A stretch of DNA of 9,370 nt from Firmicutes bacterium UBA3930 (GTDB lineage: Bacteria; Bacillota; Clostridia; Caldicoprobacterales; Caldicoprobacteraceae). This document shows, one piece after another, positions 1 to 6,077 of the stretch. Position 1 is the stretch's first letter, and each line of letters opens with the position of its first letter. The DNA is taken from contig DGEI01000028.1 of assembly GCA_002385885.1 (NCBI GenBank), positions 1 through 9,370 of the forward strand, given 5' to 3'. Under the pieces are notes generated by a model. The model ran no database searches, was not told the DNA's origin, and was given only the letters and a program-made list of their open reading frames with translations. A program made the position numbers and the translations under genes.

Positions 1-246
1 CAGGACGAGAGGACCGGGATGGACGTACCACTGGTGTCTCAGTCGTCGCGCCAGCGGCACAGCTGAGTAGCCAAGTACGGACAGGATCAACGCTGACGGC
101 ATCTAAGCGTGAAGCCCCCCTCAAGATAAGATTTCCCATACCGGGAAGGTAGTAAGGCCCCTCGCAGAATACGAGGTAGATAGGTCCGGGGTGTAAGTGC
201 AGCAATGCACTTAGCTGACGGATACTAATAGGCCGAGGGCTTGATC
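1..246 (+). rRNA. 23S ribosomal RNA, 3' end (partial)
   Basis: This is the last part of domain VI of large-subunit rRNA. The sarcin-ricin loop core (ACGAGAGGACCGG, from position 5) is at the left edge, and the conserved GGTACTAATA-like 3' segment appears as GATACTAATAGGCC near 220. The 3' terminus is placed at about 246 by similarity to other Firmicute 23S ends (...GGGCTTGATC); the exact base is uncertain by a few nucleotides. The gene is cut by the left edge of the window. Two of the first four bases differ from the normal loop sequence (see findings). Confidence 0.96.
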
Positions 247-284
247 AAGGAAATGAGCTTAGCATTATGCAGTTTTGAGGGTGC

Positions 285-421
285 AAAGGGAGAGACAGAG
301 GTAGGAAGAAGGAAAAGATACAGCAGCGGATGGGAATAGAAAGGAAGCAGAGTAAGAGGGGAAGAGGCAGCAGGAGAAGAAGCAGGATATGAAGCAGGGG
401 ACGAAGGAAGAGAAGAAAGAG
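285..421 (+). other. Polypurine tract in the 23S-5S spacer
   Basis: The spacer between 23S and 5S runs from about 247 to 458. Its first ~35 nt look like usual pre-23S flank. From about 285 to 421 it becomes almost all A and G: by hand count only about 17 of the 130 bases from 291 to 420 are pyrimidines. The word GAAGCAG recurs at 344, 379 and 391, without a strict tandem period. The stretch cannot fold on itself because it lacks pyrimidines. The reverse strand has long Leu/Pro/Ser-rich open frames here, which I treat as composition artefacts. No gene or promoter is visible in the spacer. Confidence 0.8.
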
Positions 422-458
422 ACTTCTGAATCTGAGATTTGCATCTAAAAGAATAGAT

Positions 459-574
459 TCCGGTGACGATAGCGAAGGGGAAACACCTGTACCCATTCCG
501 AACACAGAAGTTAAGCCCTTCAGCGCCGATGGTACTTGAGGGGAGACCCTCCGGGAGAGTAGGACGTTGCCGGA
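459..574 (+). rRNA. 5S ribosomal RNA
   Basis: This is a complete 5S rRNA of about 116 nt. The ends pair as helix I: the 5' TCCGGTGA pairs with the 3' TTGCCGGA over 8 positions including G-U pairs. The internal conserved segments CCGAACACAGAAGTTAAG and GATGGTACT are present, as is the late GGGAGAGTAGGACG segment. It lies about 210 nt after 23S and 9 nt before tRNA-Asn, so all three are probably processed from one transcript. Confidence 0.96.
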
Positions 575-583
575 ATTCAAAAT

Positions 584-658
584 TCCTCAGTAGCTCAACG
601 GTAGAGCACTCGGCTGTTAACCGAGGGGTTGTTGGTTCGAATCCAACCTGAGGAGCCA
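584..658 (+). tRNA. tRNA-Asn (anticodon GTT), CCA encoded
   Basis: The cloverleaf is complete over 75 nt. The acceptor stem is TCCTCAG (584-590) with CTGAGGA (648-654), followed by discriminator G655 and an encoded CCA at 656-658. The anticodon stem CTCGG/CCGAG (609-613/621-625) encloses the loop CTGTTAA, which gives anticodon GTT at 616-618 for asparagine. The T arm is GTTGG TTCGAAT CCAAC. It starts only 9 nt after 5S and is very likely the last product of the rRNA operon. A T-rich run (ATTTTATTTTT) follows, but with no separate hairpin. Confidence 0.97.
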
Positions 659-686
659 TTTTATTTTTGGGCAATACATTTCCATG

Positions 687-715
687 TTTACTATAAATGC
701 TCTTCATGTTATAAT
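687..715 (+). promoter_or_regulatory. Candidate sigma-A promoter upstream of hom (P1)
   Basis: A -35-like TTTACT (687-692, 4 of 6 consensus bases) is separated by exactly 17 nt from a perfect TATAAT (710-715). Transcription would begin near 722, giving a leader of about 80 nt before hom. I see no T-box or SAM riboswitch elements in that leader; it is too short for either. Confidence 0.5.
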
Positions 716-737
716 CTAGGCTAAGATTTGACTTGGA

Positions 738-746
738 TGATATAAT
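738..746 (+). promoter_or_regulatory. Candidate extended -10 promoter upstream of hom (P2)
   Basis: TGATATAAT (738-746) is a perfect extended -10 element (TG-N-TATAAT). No good -35 box lies 17 nt upstream (718-723 is AGGCTA), but extended -10 promoters can work without one. The nearby TTGACT at 728-733 is only 7 nt away and cannot be its -35. Start would be near 753. Confidence 0.4.
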
Positions 747-803
747 ATCGGTGTTATACATGTTGCCGGAAATATCCCCGATTTAGGAGGAGGTTCCTGA
801 ATA

Positions 804-2105
804 ATGAACAGCATAAAAATAGCCCTTTTGGGTTTAGGAAATGTGGGGAGTGGTGTATGGGAAATCCTGGATAAACACCATGACAGGATAAGCAAATGTA
901 TAGGCGCTCCCATTGAAGTGAAAAAAGTATTGGTGCGTGACATTCACAAAAAACGTAAGATATCCGTTCCTTCCAATATTTTTACTGTAAGCTTTTCTGA
1001 TATCATTAATGATCCCGAAATTCAAATTGTTGTTGAACTCATGGGCGGTCTTACTCCTGCATATGAATATATAAAAATGGCAATTGAAAATGGAAAAAGT
1101 GTGGTAACGGCCAATAAAGCTGTTATATCGCATTATGGCCGGGAATTGTTAGAACTGGCCCGTCACAAAAACATTGAATTAAGGTTTGAGGGAAGTGTAG
1201 GCGGAGGTATTCCTGTTATTAATGCTTTAAACAGGAGCCTTGCGGCAAACGAGATTGATGTCATTGTTGGCATTATAAACGGGACCACAAATTATATTCT
1301 TTCCCAGATGACCAAACAGGGTAAGGATTTTCAATCTGCATTGAAGATGGCACAGGAGAACGGCTATGCAGAGGCCGATCCTTCATCGGATATTGATGGT
1401 GAAGATGCAGCTTTTAAGCTCTCCATATTAGCATTTATTGCTTTTGGCATTCAAGTGCCTCCCCAGGATATTCCACGGGAGGGTATAGCAAGGATTTCAG
1501 AAAAAGATATTCAGTATGCTGCTCAGCTGGGCTATACCATAAAACTGTTGGCTACTGCCAGAAAGCATGATGGCAAACTGGATTTACACGTACATCCCGC
1601 TTTAGTGCCAAATAATCATCCTCTGGCAGCTGTAAATGATGAATTTAATGCTCTGTTTATCAAAGGAGATGCTGTAGGAGAATTCATGATGTACGGCAAG
1701 GGGGCAGGGTCGTTGCCCACCGGCAGCGCTGTAATGGGGGATATAATGGATATTGCCGCAGCATTGCCCGAGCGTTCAACCAATAGTTTGAGCAGATTAA
1801 ATGGTTTTGATGGAACCTCACAAGAACTTGAAATTAACGGTGAGGGTTTTGGAGAATATTATATACGTATTGAGGTGGTAGACCGACCCGGTGTTTTAGG
1901 AAAAATTTCCACGGTTTTTGGTAAATACGGAGTAAGTATAGCATCTGTAGTTCAGCATGGAAGAGGCGAAAAGGTTGTACCACTGATATTGATTACCCAT
2001 AGGGTGGAGAGAAAGCTCCTTGATCAGGCCCTGGAAGAAATTAAAAAGTTTGATGTGGTTGATGAAATAGCCAGCATCTTACGCGTCACTGAATCTTCCG
2101 GTTAA
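804..2105 (+). CDS. hom: Homoserine dehydrogenase
   Basis: This enzyme reduces aspartate-4-semialdehyde to homoserine with NAD(P)H in the cytoplasm (EC 1.1.1.3), the branch point toward threonine and methionine. The 433-residue protein has the full three-part layout. The N-terminal Rossmann motif is GLGNVG (residues 10-15). The catalytic domain carries TANKA (K105) and the segment with E190, D201 and K205, which match the catalytic Glu, Asp and Lys known from yeast homoserine dehydrogenase. A C-terminal ACT domain (about 351-425, beginning YYIRIEVVDRPGVLGKIS) is the usual site for threonine feedback. The ATG at 804 follows a strong AGGAGGAGG site (785-793). It is the first gene of the run, 17 nt before the decarboxylase. 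thrB, thrC and lysC are not beside it in this window. Confidence 0.95.
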   Translation: MNSIKIALLGLGNVGSGVWEILDKHHDRISKCIGAPIEVKKVLVRDIHKKRKISVPSNIFTVSFSDIINDPEIQIVVELMGGLTPAYEYIKMAIENGKSVVTANKAVISHYGRELLELARHKNIELRFEGSVGGGIPVINALNRSLAANEIDVIVGIINGTTNYILSQMTKQGKDFQSALKMAQENGYAEADPSSDIDGEDAAFKLSILAFIAFGIQVPPQDIPREGIARISEKDIQYAAQLGYTIKLLATARKHDGKLDLHVHPALVPNNHPLAAVNDEFNALFIKGDAVGEFMMYGKGAGSLPTGSAVMGDIMDIAAALPERSTNSLSRLNGFDGTSQELEINGEGFGEYYIRIEVVDRPGVLGKISTVFGKYGVSIASVVQHGRGEKVVPLILITHRVERKLLDQALEEIKKFDVVDEIASILRVTESSG

Positions 2106-2122
2106 TTAATAAGAAAAGAGCA

Positions 2123-3577
2123 ATGGATATGAATCCTATGAAGATAAAAGCACCTCTGGCAGAAGCGGTTATGCGCCATGCAAAGCAAAACATAATCCCT
2201 TTCCATATGCCGGGGCACAAAGGAGGAAGAGGGTTTTCCCGGGAATTTTTGAATAATCTTGCTGAAATGGATGTTACCGAAATACCGGGCATGGATAATC
2301 TACATCAGCCTACAGGGATTATTGCAGAAGCTCAGCGGATGGCATCCCGGGCATACCGCGCTCATCATTCTTTTTTTCTGGTCAATGGTTCTACTTCGGG
2401 AATCCATGCAATGATTATGGCTGCATGCAATCCGGGGGATCGGCTCATAGTTCCCAGGAACAGCCATAAATCTGTGTGGTCTGCTCTTGTTATGGCTGAT
2501 GTCAAGCCTGTGTATATCCAGCCAAATTATGACTATGATAATCTTCTGGCAACTCAAATTACGGTCCAACAGGTGCGTGAGGCTTTGGATAATAATCCTG
2601 ATGTGGTTGGCCTGCTTCTTATTCATCCAAACTATTACGGTATGTGCAGCAGCATAAAACAGATTGAAAAACTTGTACATGATAGAGGCAAACTGCTTAT
2701 GGTGGATGAGGCTCATGGTGCCCATTTTGTCTTTCATCCCGATCTCCCGCCTTCATCCGGGGAAATAGGTGCGGATATGTGGGTGCAAAGCGCCCACAAA
2801 ACCCTTCCGGCTTTCACACAGGCTGCTTATCTGCATTTAAGGGAAGGGCGGTTGAATCGTGAAAGGGTTGTCCAGGTCCTTACACTAATTCAGACTACCA
2901 GTCCTTCATACTTGATAATGGCTTCTTTAGACTGGGCGCGTGCCTTTATGGAGAACAGGGGCAGGGAGCTTCTGCATCAGCTTATGATACGGATGCAGGA
3001 CCTGAAACAACTGTTGAAAAGCCAGTATGGGATGCTTACTCTTGACGACTATTGGAAATGGGAAGAAGTAACCGCTATCGATCCTACCCGCTTAACCCTT
3101 GATGTACGTCCTTTAGGTGTTACCGGTTATCAGGCGGAGATGCTTTTGAGAGAAGCCGGTATCCAGGTTGAAATGAGCGACATTTACCGTCTCGTGTCCA
3201 TATTCAGTGTTGTTGACAGAGACAAGGAATTTGAGGCATTTAGCAGGGGGTGCGGCAATCTGTCAAAGAACCTGGCATTGAGAAAGGGAATGTCGGCTTC
3301 TGTTTTTGAACAACTGTCAATTTCCCGGGAAATACCAGAACAAATCATGTCGCCTAGAGAAGCTTTTTATAGTATAATAGAGAATGTACCTGTAAATGAA
3401 AGCATAGGCAGGATTTGTGCCGGTATAATAGGAGCCTATCCTCCTGGGATCCCGCGTTTCTGTCCCGGTGAATTAATCGACAGGGAAGGTATTGAGGAAC
3501 TGGTAGAAATACAGCGGCAGGGAGGTAACCTTTTCGGGTTGGTGGATAATTTATTTATACCGGTTGTTAAAATATGA
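2123..3577 (+). CDS. yaaO: Orn/Lys/Arg decarboxylase family PLP enzyme (YaaO-like)
   Basis: This is a fold-type I PLP enzyme of the Orn/Lys/Arg decarboxylase family, 484 residues long. Visible features are FHMPGHKGG (27-35), the phosphate-binding NGSTSG (88-93), VDEAHGAH (194-201) with D195 and H198 at the cofactor, and SAHKT with the probable Schiff-base lysine K226. The C-terminal decarboxylase domain spans about 390-480. It is the short form (about 480 residues, like B. subtilis YaaO and SpeA) and lacks the wing domain of the ~700-residue acid-induced enzymes. The substrate cannot be read from sequence: arginine (giving agmatine) or lysine are most likely. Position directly before tmk matches yaaO of B. 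subtilis. The ribosome binding site is weak (AAGAAAAGAG), and in-frame ATGs at 2129 and 2138 are possible alternative starts. Confidence 0.9.
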   Translation: MDMNPMKIKAPLAEAVMRHAKQNIIPFHMPGHKGGRGFSREFLNNLAEMDVTEIPGMDNLHQPTGIIAEAQRMASRAYRAHHSFFLVNGSTSGIHAMIMAACNPGDRLIVPRNSHKSVWSALVMADVKPVYIQPNYDYDNLLATQITVQQVREALDNNPDVVGLLLIHPNYYGMCSSIKQIEKLVHDRGKLLMVDEAHGAHFVFHPDLPPSSGEIGADMWVQSAHKTLPAFTQAAYLHLREGRLNRERVVQVLTLIQTTSPSYLIMASLDWARAFMENRGRELLHQLMIRMQDLKQLLKSQYGMLTLDDYWKWEEVTAIDPTRLTLDVRPLGVTGYQAEMLLREAGIQVEMSDIYRLVSIFSVVDRDKEFEAFSRGCGNLSKNLALRKGMSASVFEQLSISREIPEQIMSPREAFYSIIENVPVNESIGRICAGIIGAYPPGIPRFCPGELIDREGIEELVEIQRQGGNLFGLVDNLFIPVVKI

Positions 3578-3596
3578 ATACTGAGGAGAGAATTGC

Positions 3597-4229
3597 ATGG
3601 AAGGGCTGCTGATCACCTTTGAAGGCCCTGATGGTGCCGGGAAAACAACGCAGGTTTACCTTGTTGATGAGTATTTGCGGGAAAAAGGATACAATACGCT
3701 GGTAACGCGGGAACCGGGGGGAACATCAATAAGTGAGGAGATCCGGAATATCTTGCTTAACAGTGTTCATTCGGAAATGGATGCCTTGACTGAAATGTAT
3801 TTATATGCAGCTGCCCGTGCCCAGCATGTTAAACAGGTGATCAAACCTGCCTTGAGAGAGGGAAAGATAGTCCTGTGCGACAGGTTTGTTGATTCCAGTA
3901 TAGCATACCAGGGATTTGGCAGGGGTCTTGGCATGGATGTGGTCGAGACAGTAAATCAATATGCGCTTCAGGGAACAGAACCTGATCTGACCCTTTTATT
4001 TAAAATGGACATTGAGAAGGCTTTAAACAGAGGACGTGCAAGAAGCGGCTGCCTGGATCGGCTGGAAAGAGAAAAGCTTGAGTTTCACAGGAGAGTATAC
4101 CGGGGGTTCTGTGTTTTGCAGGAAAAATACCCATGGAGGATTAAGGAAATAGATGCGTCAAAAAGCCTTGATGATGTGTTTAAGCAGGTTTTAAAGCAAA
4201 TAGAATATTTGATTTATTGTAAAAAATAG
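3597..4229 (+). CDS. tmk: Thymidylate kinase (dTMP kinase)
   Basis: This cytoplasmic kinase phosphorylates dTMP to dTDP with ATP (EC 2.7.4.9), an essential step for dTTP supply. The 210-residue length is normal. The P-loop GPDGAGKTT is at residues 10-18, the REPGG motif that helps bind dTMP is at 38-42, and the DRF motif is at 95-97 in LCDRFVDSSIAYQG. The lid region (about 145-157) is arginine-rich (RGRARSG, LDRLE), as in bacterial enzymes that place catalytic arginines in the lid. The ATG at 3597 follows GAGGAGAG (3583-3590), 19 nt after the decarboxylase stop. The last codons overlap a candidate promoter for darA. Confidence 0.96.
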   Translation: MEGLLITFEGPDGAGKTTQVYLVDEYLREKGYNTLVTREPGGTSISEEIRNILLNSVHSEMDALTEMYLYAAARAQHVKQVIKPALREGKIVLCDRFVDSSIAYQGFGRGLGMDVVETVNQYALQGTEPDLTLLFKMDIEKALNRGRARSGCLDRLEREKLEFHRRVYRGFCVLQEKYPWRIKEIDASKSLDDVFKQVLKQIEYLIYCKK

Positions 4230-4237
4230 GATATAAT
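4209..4237 (+). promoter_or_regulatory. Internal sigma-A promoter for darA and downstream genes
   Basis: TTGATT (4209-4214) and a perfect TATAAT (4232-4237) are separated by exactly 17 nt. The -35 lies inside the last codons of tmk and the -10 just after its stop. Transcription would start near 4244, giving a ~25-nt leader that still contains the GGGGGG-rich ribosome binding site of darA. This would let darA-yaaR-holB-ricT be expressed apart from hom, yaaO and tmk. Confidence 0.6.
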
Positions 4238-4269
4238 AATTATATAAAAATGTAAAGGGGGGCAGAGCC

Positions 4270-4599
4270 ATGAAGCTGATTATCACCGTGGTTCAGGATG
4301 AGGATTCGCAGAAATTGATTTCCACATTAATGAATGAAGGATTTGGTGTTACTAAGCTGGCAACAACCGGTGGTTTCTTGAGAGCGGGAAATACAACCCT
4401 GCTGATTGGAGCTGAGAATGAAAGAGTTCCACTGGCTTTATCTTTAATCGAAAAGGTATGTAAGAGCAGAAAACAGATAGCAACTTCGCCTTCCCCGGTT
4501 GCGGGCACCACAGGAGTATATGTGCCATACCCGATTGAGGTAACGGTAGGTGGTGCAACTGTGTTTGTAGTAGATGTAGAGGATTTTAGAAAAATATAA
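4270..4599 (+). CDS. darA: c-di-AMP-binding PII-like protein DarA/PstA (YaaQ)
   Basis: This is a PII-like signal protein of the DarA/PstA (YaaQ, DUF970) family, 109 residues, the same length as B. subtilis DarA. Family members form cytoplasmic trimers that bind cyclic di-AMP between subunits; the downstream partner is not established. The signature ATTGGFLRAGNTT (31-43) is intact, including T28, F36, L37, N41 and G47, which I recall as ligand contacts. The C-terminal VPYPIEVTVGGATVFV (85-100) is also typical. Positions 24 and 26 are both Gly (EGFGVTKL), where B. subtilis has Asn and Arg from memory. The ATG follows AAAGGGGGG (4254-4262). The gene sits between tmk and yaaR as in B. subtilis. 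Confidence 0.93.
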   Translation: MKLIITVVQDEDSQKLISTLMNEGFGVTKLATTGGFLRAGNTTLLIGAENERVPLALSLIEKVCKSRKQIATSPSPVAGTTGVYVPYPIEVTVGGATVFVVDVEDFRKI

Positions 4600-4623
4600 T
4601 AATTTTTCGGACGGAATCATTAT

Positions 4624-5079
4624 ATGAAAATAAGAAATACTCAGTTAAAGACTAAATCCTTGAATATTGGCAGTTATAGCAATGAAGAAACTTCGATGGA
4701 AGGCGTGAAGGACAAAAAGTTTGCTGATATAATGAACGATACGAAAGAACAGAGGGCAAAAGAGGAATTAACCGAACTCCTGGAAGAGATCCGGATTCAG
4801 GGTGAAAAGCTGAATAAACGCCTTTCGTTATCCGAAGTCATCTATTTCAGAAAGCTGGTATCACGGTTCTTATCCAGGATTGTAGACGGAATGCTGGAGT
4901 TCAGTAAGTATGACTTTTTTGATCATATGGGCAGGCATGATGTTTATGCCATTATAAAAACAGTGGACAGCAAGCTGGATGAACTGGTACAGGAAGTGGC
5001 CGGCTCTGAAAAAGATACATTGAAGATCCTGACGTTAACAGATGACATTCGGGGTTTGCTGGTAGATCTGTTCTATTGA
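4624..5079 (+). CDS. yaaR: YaaR family protein (DUF327), function unknown
   Basis: This 151-residue protein belongs to the YaaR/DUF327 family, judged by length, predicted helical content and its place between darA and holB. No catalytic motif, signal peptide or membrane segment is visible. The first ~45 residues are polar and probably flexible; from about 46 on it is a run of charged amphipathic helices (EELTELLEEIRIQGEKLNKR, then SEVIYFRKLVSRFLSRIVD). The ATG at 4624 has only a weak ribosome binding site (GGACGGA, 4609-4615). An in-frame ATG at 4696 (residue 25) is a less likely alternative, because the family usually begins with MKI. The molecular role is not known; co-location with holB may reflect co-transcription only. 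Confidence 0.85.
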   Translation: MKIRNTQLKTKSLNIGSYSNEETSMEGVKDKKFADIMNDTKEQRAKEELTELLEEIRIQGEKLNKRLSLSEVIYFRKLVSRFLSRIVDGMLEFSKYDFFDHMGRHDVYAIIKTVDSKLDELVQEVAGSEKDTLKILTLTDDIRGLLVDLFY

Positions 5080-5095
5080 GAGGTTTTAGGATAGT

Positions 5096-6070
5096 ATGAA
5101 TTTTTCTGATATAGTGGGTCAGTCCGTGTTAGTTGACAGGCTGAAGCGGATTACGCAAAGCCAGCGTATAGGGCATGCTTATTTGTTCGTTGGCCCTGAA
5201 GGGATAGGAAAGAAAACTGTTTCTGATATATTTGTACGTGGGCTGTTATGCAAATCACAAGGTCATAGGCCTTGTGATTTGTGTCGTTCATGCAAGCAGT
5301 TTAATTCGGGGAATCACCCAGATATATATAGAATTACAAGGGAAAACAGGCAAAGTATAGGAGTGGATCAAATAAGGGGCATGCTGGAGGGTATCAGGCT
5401 GAAACCCTATGAATCAGACAGAAAGATTTATATCATCGAAGATGCCCACACTATGACCGTTCAGGCTCAGAATGCCCTGCTGAAAACATTGGAGGAACCC
5501 CCCGGCTTTACCACATTAATACTGTTGGCGGACAGATCCCAGGGGCTGCTGCCTACCGTGTTATCCCGCTGTCAGATGTTTCGTATGCAAAGGCTTACAA
5601 AGAACGAAGTTTGCTCGGTTATTGTCAAGCATTTGGCTTTACCCGGGGATAAAGCGCTGCTGTTTGCGTCTCTCTCCGATGGCATTCCCGGCAAAGGCTT
5701 GCAGCTGGCGGGATCCAAAGAATTTAACGATGTAAGGGATGAGGTGCTGGAGTTTTTGGCAGGAATTCCGGAGATGAATGATATGGAAAAAATGGGATAC
5801 AGGGATCTTTTTATTAAACACAAGGATAAAATTGATGTCGTTGTGGACATAATGATGCTGTGGTTTAGGGATGTCCTGGCATGCAAAGAAGCGGGGAACA
5901 GCAGTTTAATTGTAAACCTGGATAAATTGCCTTTGCTGAAAGGACAAGCGTCTCTTTATACAATCAAACGCATAAGTAATGCCATTGAAAAAATAGAACA
6001 AAGCAGAAGAATGCTCAAAGGAAATACCAATTACCAGTTAACCATAGAGAATTTATTGCTTAGTTTGTAG
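5096..6070 (+). CDS. holB: DNA polymerase III subunit delta prime
   Basis: This is a clamp-loader subunit that works with delta and tau/gamma to load the sliding clamp on primed DNA. The 324-residue protein has an AAA+ fold: FVGPEGIGKKT (31-41) is the Walker A site with Lys in place of the usual Thr/Ser after GK, followed by a four-cysteine zinc module (C52, C60, C63, C66), a Walker B-like IYIIEDAH (111-118), NALLKTLEEPP (126-136) and the SRC motif (157-159). Delta prime is generally considered a non-hydrolysing member, so the altered Walker A is not alarming; SRC is its arginine-finger motif. The start follows GAGAGG (5078-5083), overlapping the yaaR stop, with AGGA nearer. The stop TAG (6068-6070) contributes its last G to the ricT ribosome binding site. 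Confidence 0.94.
   Translation: MNFSDIVGQSVLVDRLKRITQSQRIGHAYLFVGPEGIGKKTVSDIFVRGLLCKSQGHRPCDLCRSCKQFNSGNHPDIYRITRENRQSIGVDQIRGMLEGIRLKPYESDRKIYIIEDAHTMTVQAQNALLKTLEEPPGFTTLILLADRSQGLLPTVLSRCQMFRMQRLTKNEVCSVIVKHLALPGDKALLFASLSDGIPGKGLQLAGSKEFNDVRDEVLEFLAGIPEMNDMEKMGYRDLFIKHKDKIDVVVDIMMLWFRDVLACKEAGNSSLIVNLDKLPLLKGQASLYTIKRISNAIEKIEQSRRMLKGNTNYQLTIENLLLSL
5248..5284 (+). repeat. Long perfect inverted repeat (hairpin) inside holB
   Basis: CAAATCACAAGG (5251-5262) and its exact reverse complement CCTTGTGATTTG (5270-5281) flank a 7-nt loop TCATAGG. In RNA the stem can extend outward by G-U, U-G and A-U pairs to 15 bp. It lies over the codons from C52 to C63 of the zinc module. No T-run follows, so it is not an intrinsic terminator, and no slippery heptamer sits just upstream. 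Confidence 0.75.
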
Positions 6071-6077
6071 GAGGTGA
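6070..6077 (+). promoter_or_regulatory. Ribosome binding site of ricT (decides its start)
   Basis: GGAGGTGA (6070-6077) is a near-perfect Shine-Dalgarno sequence beginning on the last base of the holB stop codon. The GTG at 6074-6076, the only standard in-frame start codon here, lies inside this site and so cannot be served by it. Counting 8 nt from GGAGG leads to the ATA codon at 6083. Confidence 0.8.

Noticed and set aside
463..651. Forward open frame of 62 codons across 5S and tRNA-Asn
   Set aside because: It is entirely covered by structural RNA genes and has no ribosome binding site.
225..761. Long reverse-strand open frames across the 23S-5S spacer, 5S and tRNA (178 and 111 codons)
   Set aside because: They lie over rRNA, the purine-rich spacer and tRNA, and encode low-complexity Leu/Pro/Ser sequence. 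They are artefacts of composition, not genes.
785..798. Small hairpin AGGA-GGT-TCCT over the hom ribosome binding site
   Set aside because: Only 4 bp with a 3-nt loop; too weak to claim as a translational switch.
2236..3332. Palindromes TTCCCGGGAA (2236-2245) and TTTCCCGGGAAA (3321-3332) in the decarboxylase gene
   Set aside because: Both encode Ser-Arg-Glu in similar contexts and are short; no second feature supports a regulatory or repeat role.
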